Shown here one piece after another: positions 44,401-53,558 of a stretch of 64,000 bases of DNA (position 1 is its first letter; each line of letters begins with the position of its first letter). The stretch spans positions 6,262,001-6,326,000 of the forward strand of contig NC_085123.1 in the NCBI RefSeq assembly GCF_030269925.1, in the 5' to 3' direction. The DNA is from Bombyx mori. Its lineage: Eukaryota; Arthropoda; Insecta; Lepidoptera; Bombycidae. The notes under the pieces were generated by a model. The model saw only the letters and a list, made by a program, of their open reading frames with translations. It ran no database searches and was not told the origin of the DNA. The translations under genes and the position numbers were made by a program.

Positions 44401-47400
44401 AAAGTATGACCGAAACCAAGTTGCATTCGTTCGTTCATTGAATCAAAGGGCTTTTGTTTTATAATTCAAATGAAACATGATTATGTACCAAACATATCTG
44501 TTTAATTTTTGTATATTTATTTTAAAGGAAAATATAGTGCTATTTATACTAACGGGAATGTTGCTTTTATTGCTCAACAATTCGGGGGTGGATCGTCGCA
44601 TAGCGCTTAAGCTTTTGTGTTCTGGAGACGCTTGTCAGTTTTCCGGTAAAAGGTTTGTAATATTATAATTTTAAACTATTTTTCTACGTTTACGTTATCA
44701 ATATAATTGGTGAGTTACAATTTGTTTTCAGATTGGTATTTAAATGTAGCACAGCGGCTTTCTTCTTATCCATGTTTAGTAGCAGATTGATTACTTCATC
44801 CATGATTACGCAAATGGTAACGCCTGCTCTTATGGATTTACAGGTACGTTCGATTTGATGTCGTGTTCGGATTTTCAGTTTCACATATTCCCATCAAAAA
44901 TTACTAAAGAACATTGTGATGTTAACAATATCCCAAAGCACTGATGAAATATCTATACTGAGACTTTAGAACTTGTATCTCAAGGTGGGTGGCGCGTCTA
45001 CGTTGTAGATGTCTATGGGCTCCAGTAACCAATTAACGCCAAGTGGACTGTGAGCTCATCCACCCACCTAAGCAATAAAAAAAAATTGTATTATTAAAAA
45101 AACGAGTATCCAGCTTGGGCTTTCAAAAAACCGTAATTGAATTTTTCTAACCAGATTTTTGTATGCCTTACCTGTAAAATTTTTTTAGTCTGCAACATCA
45201 AGATATAGAGACAGCGAGCCTGATTATGATGAGATGAGGTACATCATTAACAACGCCATTCAAACCGCGTCAGCTATCGGTAACTATCGAATATCAAAAT
45301 TAAATTTTACTTCAGTTTCTAAACGTTACTTCCCATTAGAGTGACGATTAAAGTAGACTCTGTACAACATACTACATCCATGTCTTGGTTCAATCCAAAA
45401 TATCTGATTAAGAACAAGCTGCTGTTGGTTTAATGTATTTTAATATAAAGTACAAGATAATTGGTATTAGGGCATCTTGTGAGCCTCCTCCTTGCGTCGG
45501 TTTCCTCATTACTGAGAGTCATGGTCATGGCCTTGAAACAGCTTAAATGTTTCTCTGTCCATGACTCTCTTGGGATGTAATTGTGGTGGGCTCCCACGTC
45601 CTTCCACATCAGTATTTCGAAGGGATTTTGTCCTTCACGGCAAACTTGTGAGCCTACACCACTACTATATTTATTACTGCCGCAAATATATGATGTGTAC
45701 TTCGCTATAAAAATGCGACAGGTCTTTAAGCAGTATTACTTGGACTTTGATCTTATGTATTTTGTAAGAACGGAACGTATGAAAAGAGTGGAACGGAGCG
45801 TTAAGATGTGAGTGAGAGAAAACCGGAAAGAAAGGGAAAAGAGAGTAACAGACAGAATTACAGAGAAAAGTAAGATGGCGAAGACGGTTAAAAATGTGTA
45901 AGGCGTAACAAAGGTGTTAATCAATCTTTATTATTATAACCGAAGATTTTGGAACAGTGACAATTTTATTTTATACGCTGCGAACCCTATTCTACATGCA
46001 TATTACTCGATCTCTGTTCTTCTTCCCCTTCTCAGATTATATATATTTACCTTTATAGATAGACAATTGGCATTTTGTATATAAGAATAATTGTTTTTTC
46101 TGCGTATGTGTTAGAACCGACACCTGTTTGACCCTTAATAATGAGTACCGGAACCTAATATTTATAACACGGTTTGTTCATAAAATTTACTGGTGGTAGG
46201 ATCTCTTGTGAGTCCGCGCGGGTAGGTATCACCACCCTGCCTATTTCTGCCGTGAAGCAGTAATGCGTTTCGGTTTGAAGGGTGGGGCAGCCGTTGTAAC
46301 TGTAGTGAGACCTTAGAACTTATATCTCAAGGTGGGTGGCGAATTTACGGTTGTAGATGTCTATGGGCTTCAGTAACCACCTAACACCAGATGGGCTGTG
46401 AAATCGTCCACCCATCTAAGCAATAAATAATAATAATAATAATTTTAATTTCACTTTACGCTAATTACTTCACAGGTAGCACGGCTATCCTGCATTCGGC
46501 GTATGCTACACTTTGCTTTAAAGCAATCTGGTGCCAGTAAGATTCCGAATTATAATTCTAGACTATTGTGCGAATGATTTCAATTGATGTGCGATTACAT
46601 TTGCTGAATTCCATTTTCAGGAGTGCACCAAAAGGAACGGAATATCCGGATATTTTCAATTACATGCAATACTCTGCTTTTGCGTTTCCGGTTGCTCTGC
46701 TAATTCACATACTAAATTTTGCATACCACATGATGCTTATCAATAGGTAATTGAATTTATTACAAAATGCTGGATATAGATAGGTACGTGAGATTCAATA
46801 TTTATGTGTACCAGTGTTCGATGATTTATTGAAATTCGACAATAATCACTAAAACCTTACAATTTAGATTAAATTTACTTATAATATTATTTTTTTGTTT
46901 ATGTAAAGAAACAAAAAAAACCTCAATTTTTTATAGCATAGCACCACAGCACTAAAATCTCATTATAGCTACTGAGCAAACAAAAAAGACCATTGGTTAA
47001 CAAATAAAGTAAAAGATACTGAACAGTTTTTCTCTTTACATGTTTACATAATTATTTAGTTTGGGGGCTCTTCCACTGATACATGTCTGTCCGGATATTT
47101 ATTAGGGGGCATGAGTAAGCAAATCCAATCGCTTTTAGCTGTTGATACTACGATACATTCCTTAATTTGTTTCTTGTGTCCAAATTCTTCCTGCTTTTAC
47201 CGCTAATTTATTGGTACATTTGCTTGTGGTAAGGTGTATTATAGCCTGGCACGTATATGTAATACATTTTTGGTCTATAGCATTTGAACTTTATAGTCCG
47301 CATGATATGCTAGGAGGATTAAAATAGTATTTAACCCTTAATTTTATCGTCTTTTCGCATTAAAATTGTACAATTTCCAAAAATATTCGAAATTGAATTA

Positions 47401-50400
47401 ATATGCGGAATAATTTGGTATCACCAGTATTTTTCTCATAAATATTGTCAAAAGAGATATTTTGACTACCATTAACAAAATTAATACATAATTTTATCTT
47501 ACTTCAAAAGACATATAATGCAACTGGTAAAAAATAAATGTTGCAAAGATGATTAATATTAAAAATATCACATGTTAAACCTTAAAACACTCTCCTGTAA
47601 ATTTTAGTAAGTTTTGAGATTATACAGTTTTAATGCGAGAAGACGTTATGTCTTATAAAATCTATAGGTTTTAAACATTTTCCTATTTCAAAACTGTATT
47701 TTTTTCATTAAAATGTACAGGTTTGTGGGAAAGCCGATGAGTTCGAACAGTATGAATGAACTACGAAAATCTCTTTTGAAACATAAAAGTTCATTGCCAC
47801 CATCAGTTACAGTTCATGAAAAGGTAAATATGGAATAAATTTCAATTATGACTGAATTAGTTTAGCCACGACTTAATTTAAAAGACCTCATTTAAAAAAA
47901 ATTATGAAGAATTTTAAATCAATCAATTTCAAGTGACCTAGCAATTTTTATATCAATAGAAGATCAATGTTGTTGATGCCTATCTGTCACAATAAAAAAA
48001 AAATGATAATTTCAAAGTACAGTGATGTTGTGTGTGTGTGTGCGTACAATGTGAAGAAGAATGAACTTTTACATTAAGGTAATCATAATCCCAAGATTAT
48101 GCCGTAAATGTAGTTTTTATTGTGTCTGCGACTCGTGAAGTTCTAAATTTTAATTAAAAGATAATCGCTTAAGTACTTTTATATGTAGGTATTACAAATT
48201 CCGAACATTGAACCCGTCGATTTACGGAGAGCAAAAATGATTCTACTATTTCTTTTTCAATAATTAATTAATTCATTATATTATTATTAATATTTGTATA
48301 ATATCGTAGAATTTTTTTTTCAGCTCACAGTATTTTTTTCGATTTTGGCTCTGATAGTATTTTTCTTCCGGTGGAGTAGCTTTCTCGAGCACATGGGCTG
48401 GGCTGCTTTTAGTAAAGAAAAAGGGGCACCAGAAATACCGGGGTAAAAATATCTTCTTAATTATATTTAGAAAAACCAGTTTGTCGTATTAAATTTATCT
48501 TTTATAATTACTAGCAGAACACATTAACGGTAGGATAAAAATTATTGCTGAAATGTTTATATGCGGTGCTGCCTAAATATTTTTATTATTTATCATTATT
48601 TATTGTAGATCATATAAGCATTTTATTAACAATTACACGTTATTAAATAGTTGATACATACACAAGGAAAGTTTTTAAAAAGCTTGATGCATTAGTGTAT
48701 TTCAGAATACAGACAGCAGCTTTAGATCTATGAGCAACCGTCAAATTTGAGTGATATCTGTATATACTATATATTTGAGTGATATATGTAATAGACTGCT
48801 TACATCACCTACCGTAATAACAATAATACACATAATAATATCACGTATGTTCTCTACGAGTCACCATACGCTGTACATAAATTTAAAAAAAATTCTCTGT
48901 TGTACCTTACGAAACATGATATTATTATACCTATACTTTAGGCTTTTATGATGTGTTTTTACAGCAATATTTCAAAACGTTGAATATATTAAAGTTAATG
49001 AATACTCATCAAACAAACAGATGATGTGGGGAGTGGTAATTAAAAAAAATACATACAAATTGAATTTGTTTAGCCTTTCTGGACTTAACGATAGCTTTTA
49101 TTTGGATCCGGTCGTATATATTGACAATAAGCAAGTTTATTTTAACTGGCATATAAGTAGAACAAATAGATTTGATTTTGAATTTAATTTATATCCCGCG
49201 GCTAATTATTATTAAAGGTTATATTATATTTTCCATTTTCTTATAACAATTATCAGATGATCTTATAATTGTCGTTTTCAGCTTGAAAGACGCTACTGTT
49301 GCTGCCTTATTTGTAATTGCTTTACATATACTACCGAAAAGCTTTGGATTTGTTAAGCTCTTAATTGCTGAAAGTAAGTACAATCTGAATACTAAAATTC
49401 AACAGTGTAGTTTAATTATGTAGCAGTAAGCAGCCGCTGTGGTATTGCTGATGTCCATGAACCACAGTGACTGCTTACCATCAGGTGGGTCGTGTATTAA
49501 AATATACTAGAGGTCCCGCAGTAGTCGAAATTCGACTATAATTAATTGGAATTGTAAGTTTACACTATTATGATTGTATTTTATACTTCTATAATCACAA
49601 ATTTCGCCAAGACTACACTAAAGACAAACAATATTTAATCTCAATTTGACAACAGACGTCAAGAACAAAAGTTTGACAATAAATAGTGTGCATGCGTGTG
49701 TGCGTCAAATACACGGTATGCAGTGTGCGTAATGTTTTCTTTATTGATTTAATGTACATATCTTTTATGCATTATTTTTAAACAATATTAGCATTGTGCA
49801 CTTTTTCTCTATATTCTACGCGCAATTTTCGTAAAAAGGTATACAAAGTTTTTGCTTCACGTATTATTAAAATATATTATATTACCTAATATTATCAGTT
49901 ATATAATTTTTAATTCACTCGCATTAGGTACCGATTTTTTTTGTAAATCATGGATAGCTTGTTAATAATTTACAATTTTTTTAGAGAGAAGTGAACTGCC
50001 ACCGAACAAACCAGAATCAGCCATACTTTGGTGGCGATTTGTCGATAAAAATTTGAACTACGGCTACATGTTTCTCATTGGTAAGAACATTGTTTTACTG
50101 CGTTTTTTTTCTTATTATATAAAACTACGTTTATTTTCAAATGTATAATTAAACAAATGACCTTAAAATACACTGGGTATTAGCTATAAGGATTACCTCA
50201 TAGTAAATACCTTCGAAGACACCTCGATGTGATATTAATACCATAGATACCTCGAAACGTGACGTCATCGATATGCGTTTCGGTTTGAAGGGCGGGCAGC
50301 CTAGCCGTTGTACTTAAAAAAAAAACTGTCACTTACAACTCAGGACTAATTACATAAATTATAATTTTGCACGTTTGATTTTTATTATGCGATGTTATTC

Positions 50401-53238
50401 ATTCATCGTGGAAGTGAATCGTGAGCATTTGTTATGTACGTATTTCATGAGAAAAATTGATACCTGCCCGCAGGGATCGAGACACCATGGTATCGTTCGA
50501 TAGGAAGGCACCGGGCGTCTTTTCCTATAGGCCAAGACGACTTCGTTGCAAACTGAGACTTAGAACTCATGTCTCAAGGTCGGTGTTGGCATTTACGTGA
50601 TTGATACTTATGGGCTCCAGTAACTATTTAACACGAAGTGGGCCGTTAGTTCATCCATCCATCTTACCAAAAAACCCATATAGTAATTATCAATAGTCAA
50701 ACTATCAGTAATTATCTCATTTTGTAATTAAATATTAGCTTATATCTGCTATGGGAAAATAGGAATTATTAGCCGATGCCCTTTATTTTGGTCTTTCAAA
50801 CTAATTATTAGATGTCATATAACGTTTAAGATTTTAGTCTTCGCTATTGCAATTTCGTCCAAACTTATATTGTTTTAGGGTCTGGTGTTGCTTTACAAGC
50901 AGCAATTCAAGATACTGGATTAGACAAGATTATAGGTGCACATTTTGGCAAAGCTTTTACGGGTCGATCCTGGAATACATCATTGTTCCTTGTATGTTTA
51001 GTGACTGTCATATTTGCGAATGTCATGACTGGTGTAGCTGCCTGTGTTTCTTTTCTACCATTTGTTTTGAGTATGGTACGTTTTTGTAGACTTTTTATAA
51101 TATTATTGAGTCAATTTTTGTGAAAAATATTTTGTTACAAATTGATTACTCGTTACACATTACTCGGTCACTGTAAACTTTCATCAAAAAATTAGGTAAT
51201 AACAACGATTTGGTTGACTAAACCACAATTAAAAAAATGGGCCATTATCCACTGGATCAAGGCACCGCAGGGCCGATCGTTGTTGCGCGCGTTAGGAAGG
51301 CCTGTGTCTAATAGTGGACATCTGTAGGCTGATATATAGATATGGAGATTGTTAGTAAAAAGTGAGATAATTTAAAGCTGCTGATTATTTTTTTTAATTA
51401 ATTGGGGTAACTTCAATACAGAGATTGAGAGACGCATACGACTGGGTTGGTCGGCATTTGGGAAATTCCGTGCAATCCTCACCTCGCAAATTCCTCAATG
51501 CCTGAAGACAAAAGTCTTTAACCAGTGCATTCTCCCCGCTATGACCTACGGCGCGGAAACCTGGACACTGACGGCAGGGCTGGCCCATAAGTTAAGAGTC
51601 GCACAGCGGGCGATGGAAAGAGCTATGCTAGGTATTTCTCTAAGGGACAAAATCCGGAACGAAGAAATTCAACGGAGAACGAAAGTCGACGACATAGCTC
51701 TCAAAGCTAGCAGGCTGAAGTGGCAATGGGCCGGTCACATCTGTCGAGCCAGCGACGCCAGGTGGGGGAGGAAAGTTCTCGAATGGAGGCCACGGATGGG
51801 TACAAGGAGCATGGGGCGTCCTCCAACCAGGTGGACTGACGACTTAGTGCGCACGGCGGGAAGTCGTTGGATGCGGAAGGCGGAGGACCGCATTATGTGG
51901 AAGACATTGGGGAAGGCCTATGTCCAGCAGTGGGCAGATAAAGGATGATGATGATGATGATGATGATTATTATATTATTATTTTTTTGGAAAATGAATAA
52001 TAATAATAATACATATAAAATCAGCTCAACCCACAATACAGCACTTACTACCAAACCTCATAAACATTGATACCTGAATATTAATTACCACTGTTGTTCT
52101 TCACCACGTTGGTCTTCAAAGCATTCAAATGAATAAATGTGTTTATGCCAGAGATTTAATGCTTCTGTTAATCTACATTGTAGTAGTATAAATAATAAAA
52201 TGATTTTAAAATTTTCCTTCAGGCTGTTGAACCTAAGGCAAAGGTTTTCCGGAGCCATCCATGGCCGTCTAAGGTGTATGTTGGTGCGCTAGGCGTTGGT
52301 GTTGGTTGTTCGTTTGGTTACATGTTCCCTTTTATGTATACACCTGCTTACTTTTGTCACTACACTGGGAAAGTTCCAGTTAAAAAAATGGTATGTATTG
52401 ATCTCGTATTCTTGATATATTAAATTAATAAATAAGGAGCCACGCGTAGCGCCTCCGTACAGTGCGTCATAGCTAGCTAACTATATAAAAGGATAAATGT
52501 TTGTCACCAAAACAATATTTAAAATTAATATAATTTCTAATAAGGATGTAAAATTTTAAACAGCGATATTAGATAGTTTATTTCACTACATTACAATTAC
52601 GGTAATGTGGGTTACCTGTGTAACTATGTAGTAACACTACAAACACATGTTACAAAATACATAATTTTGATAAAATTTCTTAACATTGACGAAGCTTATG
52701 TCCGAAGTAAAAAGTTCTTTATGAGTAAGTATCATGACAATTTTAATGATGCAGCAAAAGCTTAAAACTTAACAGAGCTTAACCAAACTATACAATTATC
52801 TATCAAATATAATATTTTACTTATAAATATGAAGAGTTAATAATATTTTAATAATATTTTTATTTTAATAATATTTCAATGAAGAGTTAATAATATTTTA
52901 AGTGTATGTAAATTTTTACCAAGCTAATTTTACCAAGTAATGGGATTCTTGACAGTGTAATCTATTTTGTAACTAAATCACGTCTGTTTATTTTTTTCTT
53001 TCTTTTTTAGGCTAAATATTCTATAGGTAGTGTTATTATCAGTCTGATCGTGTTATGGTTGGCATTGGTCTATTGGGCACCGTATTTATGGGATCCCACT
53101 GACAAGGGTATAACGCCTGTAGCCACGGCCACTGTTTCTCCATCTGGAAATGGAACTACCCACGCAGGAGCAGGACCAGCAGCAAAGCCGACACCACCTC
53201 CTCCGGGACCAGCAAAACCGCCAGCGAAGAAACCGTAA
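41456..53238 (+). CDS. SLC13-family paralogue with lost transport motifs, gene 2
   Basis: Sixteen exons join in frame to about 634 codons: 41456-41538, 42871-42885, 43006-43141, 43670-43822, 44528-44652, 44732-44843, 45189-45279, 46476-46536, 46621-46746, 47721-47823, 48324-48442, 49282-49373, 49985-50080, 50879-51075, 52223-52390, 53011-53238 (TAA). The start has an upstream in-frame stop. The N-terminus is Lys-rich (GKSGKNKDDEGKG), the middle has SLC13-like hydrophobic helices, and the C-terminus is an Ala/Pro-rich tail. Intron positions and many exon lengths equal those of genes 1 and 3. Yet SNT reads SRL (44781-44789), GGIGTLVGTATN reads GSTAILHSAYAT, SNV reads TGV (51028-51036) and PVGTPGN reads FMYTPAY. 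The family fold is inferred from position-by-position exon homology; normal sodium/carboxylate transport is doubtful. An open frame over 16 exons argues against a simple pseudogene. Confidence 0.85.
41670..41985 (+). repeat. Bm1-type SINE, head truncated
   Basis: Starts at CTTCCACGGTGAAG in the head, joins the body at 41741 (ACTGGTGGTAGG) and ends in a 12-A tail. Intron 1 of SLC13 gene 2. Confidence 0.8.
42121..42533 (-). mobile_element. Helitron-like element, family 3
   Basis: Minus copy. AGAGGTCCCGTAGCAGTCGA at the 3' end (CTAG decayed to ATAG) and TCTATATAATAATACGTGA at the 5' end (42533). Intron 1 of SLC13 gene 2. Confidence 0.6.
42871..42885 (+). other. 15-nt in-frame microexon of SLC13 gene 2
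   Basis: AATCAAGTCGTTTTT sits between a strong acceptor (TTTTGTTTCAG) and a perfect donor (GTAAGT). With the neighbouring exons it adds five codons, giving the local protein sequence DTIKSFRG instead of DTRG. Because it is a multiple of three it could be included or skipped without breaking the frame. Confidence 0.65.
43210..43388 (+). mobile_element. RTE-clade LINE 3' end with (ATG)n tail
   Basis: CTAGATGGACCGACGACCTA, GTCTCGTTGGATGCAGGTGG and CTATGTTCAGCAGTGGATGG match the end of the RT frame in the copy at 51395-51968, followed by a (GAT)n run. Intron of SLC13 gene 2. Confidence 0.7.
44128..44333 (-). repeat. Bm1-type SINE body
   Basis: TTTATTGCCTAGATGGGTGG at the tail side to CCTACCGCCAGT at 44333, i.e. 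the copy begins exactly at the ACTGG body boundary. An internal 30-bp segment (around TCTATGGGCTCC) is missing. Confidence 0.8.
44950..45088 (+). repeat. Bm1-type SINE, 3' half
   Basis: From CTATACTGAGACTTTAGAAC to CACCTAAGCAATAAAAAAAA; 5'-truncated. Intron of SLC13 gene 2. Confidence 0.75.
45490..45620. repeat. Decayed LINE-like piece
   Basis: CTCCTTGCGTCGGTTTCCTC, GAGAGTCATGGTCATGGCC and CTCTTGGGATGTAATTGTGG. The style matches 2065-2222 and 15536-15600, so these are probably one old repeat family. Confidence 0.35.
46189..46445 (+). repeat. Bm1-type SINE body, 30 bp before an exon
   Basis: Starts at ACTGGTGGTAGGATCTC and ends with an (AAT)n-modified tail at about 46445. SLC13 gene 2 exon 8 starts at 46476, so the acceptor's branch region lies in the remaining 30 bp. 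Confidence 0.8.
46747..47720. other. Intron of SLC13 gene 2
   Basis: Intron bounded by GTAATT and an acceptor ATGTACAG. AT-rich, no repeat or nested gene recognised. Confidence 0.45.
49430..49500 (+). mobile_element. Short LINE-tail remnant
   Basis: GCAGTAAGCAGCCGCTGTGG and CTTACCATCAGGTGGGTCGT resemble, in order, the LINE tail at 13581-13692. It abuts the next Helitron-like copy. Confidence 0.45.
49507..49868 (-). mobile_element. Helitron-like element, family 3, internally deleted
   Basis: CTAGAGGTCCCGCAGTAGTC (49507) at the 3' end and the GCTTCACGTATTATT 5' end near 49868. It lacks about 30 bp around the CGGACGGAGGAG landmark of other copies. Intron of SLC13 gene 2. Confidence 0.6.
50272..50668 (+). 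repeat. Bm1-type SINE interrupted by an inverted SINE head
   Basis: The outer plus-strand body covers 50272-50342 (ATGCGTTTCGGTTTGAAGGG) and 50550-50668 (AACTCATGTCTCAAGG...CCATCTTACC). In between lies a minus-strand head-only copy (see next entry). A 20-bp stretch AAACTG...AACTCA is repeated imperfectly at 50323-50342 and 50550-50569, the likely target-site duplication. Confidence 0.7.
50343..50549 (-). repeat. Head-only copy of the Bm1-type SINE
   Basis: Minus orientation. It contains the tRNA-like region, with TAGGCCAAGACGAC on the + strand as the A-box side and GGGATCGAGACACCATGG as the B-box side. It ends at TAATTACATAAATTATAAT, the same point where other copies join head to body, so no body follows. 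Confidence 0.7.
51260..51345 (+). mobile_element. Decayed RTE 3'-end piece
   Basis: GGCCGATCGTTGTTGCGCGC, AAGGCCTGTGTCTAATAGTG and CTGTAGGCTGATAT weakly match the last part of the neighbouring RTE frame and its tail. Confidence 0.4.
51395..51968 (+). mobile_element. 5'-truncated RTE-clade LINE
   Basis: Ends in (GAT)n at 51946-51968. An open frame reads RLGWSAFGKFRAILTSQIPQ then CLKTKVFNQCILPAMTYGAE, TWTLT, RAMLGISLRDKIRNEEIQRR, KWQWAGHICRASDARWGRKV, RPPTRWTDDLVRTAGSRWM and AYVQQWADKG. This is the thumb/C-terminal region of an RTE reverse transcriptase. It lies in an intron of SLC13 gene 2, in the same orientation. Confidence 0.8.
51541..51948 (+). pseudogene. RTE reverse-transcriptase C-terminal fragment
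   Basis: 135 codons open from ATG 51541, with coding similarity extending upstream to about 51415. The endonuclease and RT catalytic blocks are missing, so it is not functional by itself. GC-rich compared with the surrounding intron, consistent with recent insertion. Confidence 0.75.
52391..53010. other. Last intron of SLC13 gene 2
   Basis: Donor GTATGT, acceptor TCTTTCTTTTTTAG. A short duplication, GAAGAGTTAATAATATTTTA, occurs near 52830 and 52880. No nested gene. Confidence 0.5.
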
Positions 53239-53513
53239 ACGTTATGAAAAACAAACGGACGGAAAAGGTTTTTTTTGTTGCAATTTCATTGTTCTTATAT
53301 ATAAAGGACTGATAGTTTAAACCATTTATTGAATTTGTTCAAAGTCACATATTCAATATTTAAATGCCCATAAAACGTTTGTCAAAAAGCTACTTGCCCA
53401 TGTGAACTACTTTTTATCAGTTATTTCGTCAATATGTTCGAGAAGAACGGGATATTTATTTTTAGTTTAACTGACAAGTTTCATTTTGTAATCGCATTGT
53501 AACTAAGGTTTTA

Positions 53514-53519
53514 AATAAA
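53514..53519 (+). terminator. Poly(A) signal of SLC13 gene 2
   Basis: AATAAA 276 nt after the gene 2 stop codon and 40 nt before the stop codon of the convergent gene 3. Confidence 0.6.
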
Positions 53520-53543
53520 TATTCAGTATTACAAATTGTTTTT

Positions 53544-53553
53544 TTTATTTATT
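53544..53553 (-). terminator. Poly(A) signal(s) of SLC13 gene 3
   Basis: On the minus strand two overlapping AATAAA hexamers start within about 6-10 nt after the gene 3 stop codon. Cleavage 10-30 nt further would put the gene 3 end at about 53515-53535, over the gene 2 signal. The 3' ends of both genes should therefore overlap. Confidence 0.55.
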
Positions 53554-53558
53554 TCGCA

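Noticed and set aside
49021..49215. 64-codon open frame in SLC13 gene 2 intron
   Set aside because: No splice context of the right phase, no paralogous exon in genes 1 and 3, and no known domain.
51946..51968. (GAT)n microsatellite as an independent repeat
   Set aside because: It is the normal 3' tail of the RTE-clade copy; the same holds at 43365-43388 and 14786-14812.
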